The translations under genes were made by a program, and so were the position numbers. Positions 32,926 through 41,110 of a stretch of DNA of 64,000 nucleotides are shown piece by piece. Within the stretch, counting starts at the first letter, position 1. Each line of letters begins with the position of its first letter. The notes under the pieces were generated by a model. The model was not told where the DNA came from and made no database searches. It saw only the letters and a program-made list of their open reading frames with translations. Origin of the DNA: Streptomyces sp. GESEQ-4 (lineage in GTDB: Bacteria; Actinomycetota; Actinomycetes; Streptomycetales; Streptomycetaceae); assembly GCF_017948455.1 (NCBI RefSeq), contig NZ_JAFFSU010000019.1, forward strand, positions 95,043-159,042, read 5' to 3'.

Positions 32926-34145
32926 CAGACCGCCTCCGCGTGGGGGTCGGCGTCGGGGTGGGTCGCTTGGCCGCGCTGGGCGGGTGCCGCTGCGCCCACC
33001 CGTGCCGCCCCAGCGGCACGACTGCCCGCAGCGGCGGCGGATTCGCGGGTGCCGTCGCCCGCGGCTACGCCCGCTACGACCCCAATCAGCGCGTCCGAGT
33101 CCACGACGCCCACACACCGGCCTTCGTCCACCACACGCACAGGTGCCCCGGCCCGTGCCACCGCCTCGATCGCCTCCGACACTGTGGCATCCGGCGCGAC
33201 CGCCGGGCCGTTGCCCGCCTCGTCCGCGGACGCGGCCCGCATCGCCGTCCGTACCGTCATCACGTGCTCGCGCGGCACATCCCGTACGAATTCCCGTACG
33301 TACTCGTCGGCCGGGGAGCCCACGATCTCCTCCGGCGTGCCCAGTTGGACCACGCGGCCGTCGCGCATGAGGGCGATGCGGTCGCCGAGCTTCAGGGCCT
33401 CGCTGAGGTCGTGGGTGATGAAGACCATCGTGCGGCCCTCTTCGCGGTGGAGGCGGATGACCTCCTCCTGCATGTCGCGCCGGATGAGGGGGTCGAGCGC
33501 GCTGAAGGGCTCGTCGAAGAGGAGGACTTCAGGGTCCACCGCCAGTGCCCGGGCCAGGCCCACGCGCTGACGCTGGCCGCCGGACAGCTGGCTCGGCTTG
33601 CGCTGTTCCATGCCGTCCAGGCCGACCTTGGCCACCACCTCCGCCGCTCGCGCGCGGCGCTCCGCCCTGCCCACGCCCTGGATCTCCAGGCCGTAGGCGA
33701 CGTTGTCGAGGACGGTGCGGTGCGGGAGGAGGCCGAAGTGCTGGAAGACCATCGCGGCGCGGTGTCGGCGGAGTTCGCGCAGCCGCGGCTTGTCCATCGC
33801 GCGGACGTCCTCGCCGTCGATGGCGATCGTGCCGGACGTCGGCTCGATGAGGCGGGTCAGACAGCGGACGAGGGTGGACTTGCCGGAGCCGGACAGGCCC
33901 ATGACGACGAAGACCTCGCCCTTGCGGACGTCGAAGGAGACGTCACGGACGGCGGCCGTGCAGCCGGTGCGGGCGCGGAGGTCGGCGGGTTCGAGGGACG
34001 CCAGTTCCGGGTCGGTGGGGACGCGGTCCGCCTTCGGGCCGAAGACCTTCCACAGGCCCTGGACGGAGAAGACGGGCGTGTTCGGGGTCGGGGTCGAGGT
34101 CGGGGTCGGAGTCGAGGTCGGGGTCGGGGTCGGGGTCGTACTCAT
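32925..34145 (-). CDS. Glycine betaine/proline ABC transporter ATP-binding protein (ProV/OpuAA type) with CBS region
   Basis: A 406-residue ATPase. Walker A is GLSGSGKST, the signature LSGGQRQR, and Walker B VLLFDEPFSALD, preceded by the ProV-like AVRDVSFDVRKGEVFVVMG. The C-terminus has one CBS-like unit (VSEAIEAVARAGAPVRVVDE), which in OpuA senses ionic strength. The N-terminus is a Thr/Pro tail from a hexanucleotide repeat, and the last 40 or so residues are encoded across repeat B, so both ends look secondarily extended. ATG 34145 overlaps the upstream stop; GTG 34148 is an alternative. Confidence 0.9.
   Translation of the reverse strand: MSTTPTPTPTSTPTPTSTPTPNTPVFSVQGLWKVFGPKADRVPTDPELASLEPADLRARTGCTAAVRDVSFDVRKGEVFVVMGLSGSGKSTLVRCLTRLIEPTSGTIAIDGEDVRAMDKPRLRELRRHRAAMVFQHFGLLPHRTVLDNVAYGLEIQGVGRAERRARAAEVVAKVGLDGMEQRKPSQLSGGQRQRVGLARALAVDPEVLLFDEPFSALDPLIRRDMQEEVIRLHREEGRTMVFITHDLSEALKLGDRIALMRDGRVVQLGTPEEIVGSPADEYVREFVRDVPREHVMTVRTAMRAASADEAGNGPAVAPDATVSEAIEAVARAGAPVRVVDEGRCVGVVDSDALIGVVAGVAAGDGTRESAAAAGSRAAGAARVGAAAPAQRGQATHPDADPHAEAV
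32981..33034 (-). repeat. Repeat B, copy 1, inside the ATPase 3' coding end
   Basis: On the minus strand it reads GCTGCGGGCAGTCGTGCCGC, then TGGGGCGGCACGGGTGGGCG and CAGCGGCACC. The outer GCTGCG/CGCAGC and GTGCCGCTG/CAGCGGCAC segments make it foldable. The same element, interrupted by repeat C, lies at 43388-43475. Here it is translated as the Ala/Gly-rich tail of the ATPase. Confidence 0.8.
34084..34137 (-). repeat. Nine tandem hexanucleotides encoding a Thr-Pro tail
   Basis: Nine units of GGGGTC with a few GAGGTC/GGAGTC variants follow one another on the plus strand. In the ATPase frame they encode alternating Thr-Pro and Ser-Thr-Pro dipeptides directly after the start codon. Length changes of one unit keep the frame. 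Confidence 0.85.
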
Positions 34146-35674
34146 CACGCACCACCACCGATCAGGTCGACGGCCTTCTCCCCGACCATGAGCACCCCGA
34201 TCATCGGGTTCACGGCGGGCATCGTCGGGAACACGGACGCGTCGGCGATCCGGATGCCCTCCAGGCCGCGAATCCTCAACTGCGGGTCGACGACCGCCAG
34301 TTCGTCGGCCTCCGCGCCCATACGGCAGGTGCCCGCCGGGTGGTACACGGTGTGCGCGACCTTACGGGCGTACTCGCTGAGTTCCGCGTCGCCGAGGATC
34401 TCCGGGCCGGGGCACACCTCACGCTTCAGCCAGCCGGCGAGGGGCTCGGTCTTGGCGATCTCGCGGGCGATGCGGATGCCGTCGACCAGCGTCCGGCCGT
34501 CGTAGTCGTCCTCGTCCGTGAAGTAACGGAAGTCGAGGGCGGGCTTCACGGCGGGGTCGGCGCTCGTCAGGTACAGGCGGCCACGGGACTTCGGCTTGGG
34601 GATGTTCGGGGTCATCGAGACGCCGAACTCCGGGCGCTCGTAGCCCAGTCGCTCCGGATTGTCCGTGAAGGGGATCTGGTAGAAGTGGAACATCAGGTCC
34701 GGGCCCGCGTGTTCGGGGTCGCGGCGCACGAACAGGCCCGCGTCGGAGTCCATCGCGGAGTTCTCCGGGATGGGGCCGTCCGTCTCCCAGACGATCACCG
34801 ACTCCGGGTGGTCGAGCAGGTTCTCACCGACACCGGGCAGATCGTGGACGACCGGGATACCGAGTGCTTCCAGGTCCTTGCGGGGCCCGATGCCCGAGTG
34901 GAGCAGCAGGCGCGGCGAGTCCACGGCGCCGGCGCAGAGCAGCACCTCGTTGCGGGCTCGTACGACGAACTCCGCGCCGTCCTTGTCCCGTACGTGCACG
35001 CCTTCCGCCCGCGTGCCGTCCAGCTCCAGCCGGTGCGCCCACGTCTCCAGCAGGATCGTCAGGTTCGGGCGCTCGTCCATCACGGGGTGGAGGTACGCCA
35101 CCGACGCGCTCGACCGCTTGTTGTTCTCCGGGTGGTAGGCGAGGTCGAAGAAGCCGACGCCCTCGGTGAACGGCTTCTTGTTGAAGCCCTCCACGCGCGG
35201 AACGCCGAGTGCGGCCTGGGCGGCGTCGACGAAGTCGCGGGCGATGGCGTTCCGGTCCTTCTCGTCGACCGGGACGATGTTGTTCAGCAGCCGGGCGTAG
35301 TACGCCTCCATCGGCACCGCGCCCCACCCCTGAGCGCCGGCCGCCTCCCACTCGTCCCAGTCGGACGGCAGCGGCTTGAACGCGATGAGCGTGTTGTGAC
35401 TCGAACACCCCCCGAGCACCCGGGCACGGCTGTGCCGGATGTGCGAGTTACCGCGCGGCTGCTCGGTCGTCGGGTAGTCGTAGTCCAGCTCACCACCGAG
35501 CAGACCCATCCAACGACGCAACGTCAGCACATCGTCCCGGCCGACATCACTGGGACCGCCCTCGATGACAGCGACGGTGACATCCGGATTCTCGGTGAGG
35601 CGGGACGCGATGACAGAGCCCGCGGTGCCGCCGCCGATGACGACGTAGTCGTAGAGGTGGGGGTTTTCGGACAT
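34145..35674 (-). CDS. Choline oxidase-like GMC oxidoreductase
   Basis: A 509-residue flavoprotein. The Rossmann motif is YVVIGGGTAGSVIASRL and the FAD region IRHSRARVLGGCSSHN closely follows Arthrobacter choline oxidase, placing His81 at the histidine that is covalently bound to FAD in that enzyme. The catalytic pair is in HTVYHPAGTCRMG (His) and AVNPMIGVLM (Asn), with the C-terminal IRIADASVFP. It would oxidise choline to betaine aldehyde or on to betaine. It lies between the betaine aldehyde dehydrogenase and transporter genes, whose start it overlaps. Confidence 0.88.
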   Translation of the reverse strand: MSENPHLYDYVVIGGGTAGSVIASRLTENPDVTVAVIEGGPSDVGRDDVLTLRRWMGLLGGELDYDYPTTEQPRGNSHIRHSRARVLGGCSSHNTLIAFKPLPSDWDEWEAAGAQGWGAVPMEAYYARLLNNIVPVDEKDRNAIARDFVDAAQAALGVPRVEGFNKKPFTEGVGFFDLAYHPENNKRSSASVAYLHPVMDERPNLTILLETWAHRLELDGTRAEGVHVRDKDGAEFVVRARNEVLLCAGAVDSPRLLLHSGIGPRKDLEALGIPVVHDLPGVGENLLDHPESVIVWETDGPIPENSAMDSDAGLFVRRDPEHAGPDLMFHFYQIPFTDNPERLGYERPEFGVSMTPNIPKPKSRGRLYLTSADPAVKPALDFRYFTDEDDYDGRTLVDGIRIAREIAKTEPLAGWLKREVCPGPEILGDAELSEYARKVAHTVYHPAGTCRMGAEADELAVVDPQLRIRGLEGIRIADASVFPTMPAVNPMIGVLMVGEKAVDLIGGGA

Positions 35675-35720
35675 GGGGTGGTTACTCCAAGGGGATCAGG
35701 CCAGAGAGGGGGGACGGGAA

Positions 35721-35764
35721 GCGCCCCAAAGGGGCGCGGGGAACTGCGCGACCAGCCACAACGG
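35721..35764 (-). repeat. Repeat A, copy 2, between betB and the choline oxidase gene
   Basis: The plus strand reads GCGCCCCAAAGGGGCGC then GGGGAACTGCGCGACC and AGCCACAACGG. The first part is a perfect 7-bp hairpin with a 3-nt loop. In the minus-strand direction the hairpin comes last, starting about 29 nt after the betB stop. Being inside an operon it may lower downstream expression instead of ending transcription completely. Confidence 0.85.
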
Positions 35765-35792
35765 AGCGGCAGACGACCTACCAGCGGAACAG

Positions 35793-37304
35793 CTACCCGG
35801 CGAACCAACGAACCGGCTTCGGCGCCAGGTTCTGGTACACATGCTTGCTCTCGCGATACTCCGCCAGCCCCGCCGGACCAAGCTCGCGCCCCACCCCGCT
35901 CTTACCGAAGCCACCCCACTCCGCCTGCGGCAGATAGGGATGGAAGTCGTTGATCCAGACCGTGCCGTGCCGCAGCCGCGCGGCAACCCGGCGCGCGCGT
36001 CCCGCATCGGTCGTCCAGACGGCGCCCGCCAGCCCGTACTCCGTGTCGTTGGCGAGAGCGATCGCCTCGTCCTCCGTGCGGAACGTCTCGACGGTGAGGA
36101 CCGGACCGAAGACCTCTTCGCGTACGACCTTCATCTCGCGGTGGCACTGGTCGAGCACCGTCGGCTCGTAGAAGTAGCCGGTCGCCGGGCGTTCCGCGCT
36201 TGGCTCGGGGCGCTTGCCGCCGGAGCGCAGCACCGCGCCCTCTTCCAGCGCGGAGGCGACGTACGACTCGGTCTTCGCGCGCTGCTGCTCGGAGACCAGC
36301 GGGCCGCACTCCACGCCGTCCTCGGTGCCGCGGCCGAGGCGGATCTTCGAGGCTCGGCGGGCGAGTTCGGCGACGAAGCGCTCGCGGACCGACTCCTCCA
36401 CGATGAGCCGGGCGCCCGCGGAGCACACCTGGCCGCTGTGGATGAAGGCGGCGTTGAGGGCCTGGTCGACGGCCGTGTCGAAGTCCTCGTCGGTGGCGCA
36501 GGCGTCGGCGAAGACGACGTTGGGGTTCTTGCCGCCGAGTTCGAGGGCGACCTTCTTGACGGTCACGGCGGCGGCCTGTGCGACCTTCGTGCCGCTGATC
36601 AGGCCGCCGGTGAAGGAGACGAGGTCGACGTCGGGGTGCTCGGCGAGGCGAGCGCCGACCGTGTGGCCGGGTCCGGTGACGATGTTGGCCACTCCGGCGG
36701 GCAGACCGGCCTCCGCGAGCAGGTCGATCACGGCGATCGTCGTCAGCGGCGTGATCTCGCTCGGCTTGATCACGAAGGTGTTGCCGGCCGCGAGTGCCGG
36801 GGCGATCTTCCAGCTGGCCTGCAACAGGGGGTAGTTCCAGGGCGTGATCAGCGCGCAGACGCCGACCGGCTCGTGCACCACGACGCTGTGGATGTCGGGT
36901 GAGCCCGCGTCGACCACCCGGCCCGCGCCCTCCGCCGCCACCAGATCGGCGAAGTAGCGGAAGGCGTCGGCTACGCAGTCGATGTCGATCCGGCCCTCTT
37001 CGACGGTCTTGCCCGCGTCACGGCTCTCCAGCAGCCCGAGCGGTTCACGGTCGCGCACGAGGAGGTCGGCGACGCGGCGCAGCAGCGCGGCGCGCTCGGC
37101 GACGGGGGTGTGCGGCCAGTCCCCCTCGTCGAAGGCGCGGCGGGCCGCGGCGACCGCCAGGTCGGTGTCCTTCTCGTCGCCCTCCGCGACCACGGCGAAG
37201 GGCAGGGCGTCTGCCGGGTCGAGGATCTCGCGGGTGGCGCCGGAGACCGCTTCCAGCCACTGGCCGTCGACATGGATCGTCCGTTGCGCCTGCTGCCTTG
37301 CCAT
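35793..37304 (-). CDS. betB: Betaine aldehyde dehydrogenase
   Basis: A 503-residue NAD(P)-dependent aldehyde dehydrogenase that would convert betaine aldehyde to glycine betaine. Motifs are ITPWNYPLLQASWKIAPALA, the NAD-binding SFTGGLISGT, the general base glutamate in ALELGGKNPNVVF and the catalytic cysteine in HSGQVCSAGARL. The substrate is inferred from the adjacent choline oxidase and betaine transporter. It is the first gene of the five-gene operon; a small palindrome at 37396-37412 lies 92 bp upstream. Confidence 0.9.
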   Translation of the reverse strand: MARQQAQRTIHVDGQWLEAVSGATREILDPADALPFAVVAEGDEKDTDLAVAAARRAFDEGDWPHTPVAERAALLRRVADLLVRDREPLGLLESRDAGKTVEEGRIDIDCVADAFRYFADLVAAEGAGRVVDAGSPDIHSVVVHEPVGVCALITPWNYPLLQASWKIAPALAAGNTFVIKPSEITPLTTIAVIDLLAEAGLPAGVANIVTGPGHTVGARLAEHPDVDLVSFTGGLISGTKVAQAAAVTVKKVALELGGKNPNVVFADACATDEDFDTAVDQALNAAFIHSGQVCSAGARLIVEESVRERFVAELARRASKIRLGRGTEDGVECGPLVSEQQRAKTESYVASALEEGAVLRSGGKRPEPSAERPATGYFYEPTVLDQCHREMKVVREEVFGPVLTVETFRTEDEAIALANDTEYGLAGAVWTTDAGRARRVAARLRHGTVWINDFHPYLPQAEWGGFGKSGVGRELGPAGLAEYRESKHVYQNLAPKPVRWFAG

Positions 37305-37395
37305 GATCGGTATTGCCTTCCGTTCCTGTTCAGTGCCCCTGAGTCACATGCGTGTCACCCTCGGGGACCGTGAGCGCATGCCCCCGGCCGCGCTG

Positions 37396-37412
37396 ATGCA
37401 TGCGCAATGCAT
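37396..37412. promoter_or_regulatory. Candidate operator for the choline/betaine operon
   Basis: ATGCATGCGCAATGCAT consists of two ATGCAT hexamers separated by 5 nt, symmetrical about the centre. It lies between betB and the gene at 37463 and is AT-richer than the surroundings. No regulator gene is next to it, so the binding protein is unknown. Confidence 0.5.
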
Positions 37413-37462
37413 GGCCGAAAGTGGGGCGTATCACTGAACAGGCGCCTTGGCCGTTGGTCGCC

Positions 37463-38806
37463 TCAGTCGATGGACGCCGGTTCGCAGGCGTAGGGCGGGC
37501 AGAACGCCTCCACCGCGGTGGTCAGGAGCTGGAGCTCGTCCTCGGGGCCGTCCGAGTCGAGGCCGTACGCGGCGATCGCGTAGATGTTGCCGTCCTCGGC
37601 GACGAAACGCTCGTCGTAGACATGCCAGGGGCCGACATCGGGCTCGCCCTTGAGGGAGTCGGCCAGGTACTCGAGCCGGGTGCCCGTGAACTCGCCGTCG
37701 TCGAGGGTCTTGAGGTCCAGTTGCTTGAATCCGGGCGCCTTCGGGGTCTCGTCGGACAGGAACAGCTGGAAGGACTCCTCCGGTGACCCCTCCGCCACCT
37801 GGTACACCTGCAGCCGGCGTTCGCTGTCCGGGCTGCGGTAGTTGACGACGGCCATGCCGTACTGCGAGTCCACCGAGCTTCGCGTCCACCCGGCCGGCCT
37901 CGCGATCCGGAAGCCCTCCTGGTCCTCGTACAGCTCGTACCCGACGGGGAGTACGGGGACCGAGGCGGAGGGCGACGCCGTCTCGTCGGTGAACGACGGG
38001 TCCGGCGACGACGCGTACGGATCGCTCGGATCACTCGGATCACTCGGCTGCGACCCACCGGCTTCCGCCTCCGCGGACGGGCTCGTGGCGGCCGACGGCT
38101 CGTCGCCGTCGTCCCCTCCCCCGACGACCAACGTCAGCACAAGGCTTACGGCGACCCCGACGACGGCGGCCCCGACCACCACGGACCACACGAGCCGACG
38201 GCTCATCCCGCCGGCGGGAGCGGGCGGGGCGGACTGAGGGTCGACGGCAGGCCAGGACGTACCGGTCACCGCACCCGGCCACTCATCCGGCGACGCCACG
38301 CCCGGGCCCGCGCCCGCGCCCGTGCCTGTGCCTGTGCCTGCGCCCACATGCTCGGGCACGGACCACGCCCCCGCCGGGCCACCGGCGGCACCCGGCCCGT
38401 GCCAGGCACTCCCCTCACCGGCTCCGGGCCAGCCGACGACGCCGCCGTGGCCGCCGACGCCCTCGGCTACCCCGTCATCCTGGGAGGCGGCCCCGGCGGG
38501 CCCGGCAGGGGGTACGGGCGGCGGGAAGGAGGGGGCGTCTGGGGTGGAGACCGGCGGGGCGGAGGCCGCGTCGGGGGTGGAGACCGGCGGGGAGGAAGGA
38601 GCGTCCGGGGTGGAGACCGGCGGGGCGGGCGGCGAGCCGGAGGGGGTCCCCGCGGATGCCGGGCCCGGGCCCACCCCCGGCGGCCACTCCGGGGCGAACC
38701 CGGGGCGGGCCGGTGGTGGCGTAACCGGTGTCGCCGACGTGCCGCTGCCGTCACCGTCCTCCCAGCGCTGTGTCTCCTCGTTCCAGTACCGCGCTCCCCC
38801 GCTCAT
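37463..38806 (-). CDS. Pro-rich single-pass membrane protein
   Basis: A 447-residue protein. The first 200 residues are Pro/Gly-rich and include three PPVSTPDA units, the DNA of which repeats with a strict 33-bp period (38535, 38568 and 38601). A transmembrane helix (about 208-230; VWSVVVGAAVVGVAVSLVLT) follows, then a Ser/Asp/Pro linker and an extracytoplasmic domain with YELYEDQEGFRIARPAGWTR, a pattern common in Streptomyces membrane proteins attached to kinases or serine-rich tails. No enzyme motif is seen. Confidence 0.75.
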   Translation of the reverse strand: MSGGARYWNEETQRWEDGDGSGTSATPVTPPPARPGFAPEWPPGVGPGPASAGTPSGSPPAPPVSTPDAPSSPPVSTPDAASAPPVSTPDAPSFPPPVPPAGPAGAASQDDGVAEGVGGHGGVVGWPGAGEGSAWHGPGAAGGPAGAWSVPEHVGAGTGTGTGAGAGPGVASPDEWPGAVTGTSWPAVDPQSAPPAPAGGMSRRLVWSVVVGAAVVGVAVSLVLTLVVGGGDDGDEPSAATSPSAEAEAGGSQPSDPSDPSDPYASSPDPSFTDETASPSASVPVLPVGYELYEDQEGFRIARPAGWTRSSVDSQYGMAVVNYRSPDSERRLQVYQVAEGSPEESFQLFLSDETPKAPGFKQLDLKTLDDGEFTGTRLEYLADSLKGEPDVGPWHVYDERFVAEDGNIYAIAAYGLDSDGPEDELQLLTTAVEAFCPPYACEPASID

Positions 38807-38816
38807 GGCGTCCCCC

Positions 38817-39176
38817 TCACCCCATCCCCAGCAGACCGGCCACGGCCCCGGCGGAGGCGATGAGGCCGACCAGCGCCTGGGAGTCGTTCAGCAGCTGCCG
38901 CAGGCGTTCGAGGCGGGTCGGACCGGCCTGGCCGGTCGTGACGATCTCCTCCTCCGTCTCGGCGAGCGCGGCGGCCAGCGCGGCCGTCTCGTCGCTCGCG
39001 CGCACCCGGGTGAGGTCGGCACGCAGTTCACGCACGGCCTTCAGCAGTTCCTCGGCGACCTGGTCACGCGTCGCGGCCGTACCGTGGTGGCTCTCGGCGT
39101 GCGCCTGGTTGCCGATGGCGAAGGTGCTGCCGTGGACCCCGCCGCTGATGTTGACGCTCGGCTCATCCGTTGCCAT
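38817..39176 (-). CDS. Small protein with GGxHGSTFAxG motif and C-terminal hydrophobic tail
   Basis: A 119-residue protein: N-terminal NISGGVHGSTFAIGNQAHA, a coiled-coil-like middle with VAEELLKAVRELRADLTRV and a hydrophobic C-terminus LVGLIASAGAVAGLLGMG. The N-terminal motif is shared with the C-terminus of the upstream protein. ATG 39176 overlaps that gene by 14 bp, so the two are co-expressed. No known family is recognised. Confidence 0.75.
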   Translation of the reverse strand: MATDEPSVNISGGVHGSTFAIGNQAHAESHHGTAATRDQVAEELLKAVRELRADLTRVRASDETAALAAALAETEEEIVTTGQAGPTRLERLRQLLNDSQALVGLIASAGAVAGLLGMG

Positions 39177-40947
39177 CGCTGCCGGTTCCCTTCTGCGGCG
39201 CGGCGCCGCCGGTTGTCGTAGAGGACGAGGCGCTGGCCTTCTCACCCATCGCGAACGTGCTGCCATGGATGCCGCCCTCGATGTTCACGCCCCCATTGCT
39301 GATGTTCACGATCTTCTGGACGAACTCCCCGGTCTGGTAACCGGATTCGGCCAGCGCGGTCAGCACGCCGTGGGCGACACGGTCCTGCACGCTCTTGAGG
39401 TAGCGGGAGACGTCCATCTCCTGGAAGAGCGAGCCCTCGGACACCTGGCCCAGCTCGCGCACCGACAGGGCAGGACCGTCGGGCAGGGCGCCCGAGTGTC
39501 CGCCGGTGAGCAGCTTCCACGCGTACACCAGGCCCCTGCCCAGCGTCGCCAGGGACCGGGCCGCGGAACCCGGCACCCGGGCCACCGCCCACGCCGCCTT
39601 GCCGAGCGCGTTGTTGTGCCGGAAGGTGTGCGCCGTGCGGTCGGCGTCCTTGAAGTCCTGACGCACCGGCAGCAGCACATGCGGGGCGATCTCCAGCATG
39701 AGCATGCGGCCCTGGGTGTGGATGCGCACGAAGACCGTGACGACCAGCTCCTCCTCCCAGCCGCCGACCCGGATGCGCAGGAAGTGCCGCCGCTTCTCGG
39801 CTCCTTCCTCGACGGCCCGCGCCCGGTGCTCCTCGAAGGCGGGCACGTTGTACGGCGCGTCCTCGCGCCGCGCGAGCCCCTCGGCCGGCAGGAACACACA
39901 CTCGTCGATCTCCAGCCAGCGCAGCCGGTCGCGGACCGTGTGGCCGGCGAACTCGGAGGGCAGCCGCAGCTGTTCGAGCAGCGGGCGGATCTTCTCCAGG
40001 ACGGTGCGGTTGCTGAGCGGGAGCTGCTCGTCCTTCGCGGCGTCGGGGCGCAGTTCGACGGCGAGCACCCAGGTCTGGTAGGCGAGTCCGGCCCCGCAGA
40101 ACGGCCGCTTCTCGTGGTACATGATCAGCGGCGCGTGCTGTTCGACGCGGATGCGTTCCTTGAGCCGCTGGAAGCGCTGCCCCTCGGCCTGCTCGGCGGG
40201 GTCGCCGGCCGCGTCCGGGAAGCGCTGCGGCGACAGCTCGGCGGCCAGCACCTTGGCGAACTGGCCGCGCTGCCCGGCCACGCACAGCGCGATCAGCGCG
40301 AACACGCCGAGCGTGAGCCAGGCCTGCCAGGGCTCGAGGATGCCACCGGCGTCGGAGAAGTCCGGGGCCAGCAGGTCGGTCCAGGTGGAGGAGTCGCCGG
40401 CGTAGTACGAGTCGCCGTAGTAGGAGGAGGAGTACGACTCGTCGTCCCCGCCGCCGAACGCCGCGACCAGGGTGATGATCAGGAACGTCGTGAAGAGGAT
40501 GCGGCCCCACCAGCGGAACATGAAGGCGGGCAGCCGTCGGTACAGCGGCGGCTGCGTCTCCTTGCCGCGGACCCAGGAGGCGACCGCGAGCAGCAGGCTG
40601 GGGACGAGGAACCCGGCCAGCAGTCCGCCGGTCAGCGGCAGCCCCACCAGCCATAGGCCGACGATCAGTCCGGCCCACAGCAGTTCCTGGCGCCGGGCGC
40701 GCAGCGCGTGTGCGAGCACGCGGGCCGCGTCGAAGCCGAGCGACGGGGCCGCGATCCGCTGTTCGTTCAGGTGCAGCTGCTCGATGACCCGGTCCCGGTA
40801 ACCGGAATCCAGATAGGTGCCCGCGCACAGCAGCCGGGTCGCCTCGCTGGCGTGCGGCGGTGTCGGCGGGTGGGGCGGTGCGGGTGCCGATGGTGGCGCG
40901 CCGGCCGGTGTCGGCTGCGGTTGCTGAGGCACGTATGCGGTGCTCAC
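39163..40947 (-). CDS. Large membrane protein with C-terminal GGxHGSTFAxG motif
   Basis: A 594-residue protein of unknown function. Two helices lie near LLWAGLIVGLWLVGLPLTGGL and LVPSLLLAVASW, a third at ILFTTFLIITLVAAF and a fourth at AWLTLGVFALIALCVAG; a large cytoplasmic region follows. The extreme C-terminus has VNIEGGIHGSTFAMGEKA. GTG 40947 is preceded by GGGGGAGC and replaces the longer frame to 40983. It forms an operon with the small protein that carries the same motif. Confidence 0.75.
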   Translation of the reverse strand: MSTAYVPQQPQPTPAGAPPSAPAPPHPPTPPHASEATRLLCAGTYLDSGYRDRVIEQLHLNEQRIAAPSLGFDAARVLAHALRARRQELLWAGLIVGLWLVGLPLTGGLLAGFLVPSLLLAVASWVRGKETQPPLYRRLPAFMFRWWGRILFTTFLIITLVAAFGGGDDESYSSSYYGDSYYAGDSSTWTDLLAPDFSDAGGILEPWQAWLTLGVFALIALCVAGQRGQFAKVLAAELSPQRFPDAAGDPAEQAEGQRFQRLKERIRVEQHAPLIMYHEKRPFCGAGLAYQTWVLAVELRPDAAKDEQLPLSNRTVLEKIRPLLEQLRLPSEFAGHTVRDRLRWLEIDECVFLPAEGLARREDAPYNVPAFEEHRARAVEEGAEKRRHFLRIRVGGWEEELVVTVFVRIHTQGRMLMLEIAPHVLLPVRQDFKDADRTAHTFRHNNALGKAAWAVARVPGSAARSLATLGRGLVYAWKLLTGGHSGALPDGPALSVRELGQVSEGSLFQEMDVSRYLKSVQDRVAHGVLTALAESGYQTGEFVQKIVNISNGGVNIEGGIHGSTFAMGEKASASSSTTTGGAAPQKGTGSDGNG

Positions 40948-41088
40948 GCTGCTCCCCCGATGCGTGTAAACGCCCTTACTCACAGTGTTGTTGACGATCC
41001 ATCAGCATAGAGGGGCAGGTGGGGCCAGGGGAACCGGAATGCGGGGAGGCCGACCCACTCACCGGCCCACGGTGGACGAGCCCGCATC

Positions 41089-41106
41089 CTTTGACTAAAG
41101 TCAAAG
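41089..41106. promoter_or_regulatory. Perfect palindrome, probable MarR autoregulatory operator
   Basis: CTTTGACT (41089-41096), AA and AGTCAAAG (41099-41106) form a perfect 18-bp palindrome of the size bound by MarR dimers. It ends 4 nt before the start codon of the MarR-GNAT gene and overlaps a possible -10, TAAAGT (41096-41101), so binding would block transcription. Confidence 0.8.
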
Positions 41107-41110
41107 AAGT

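Noticed and set aside
36982..37437. Short plus frames near the betB start
   Set aside because: Antisense to conserved aldehyde dehydrogenase sequence and lacking ribosome-binding sites.
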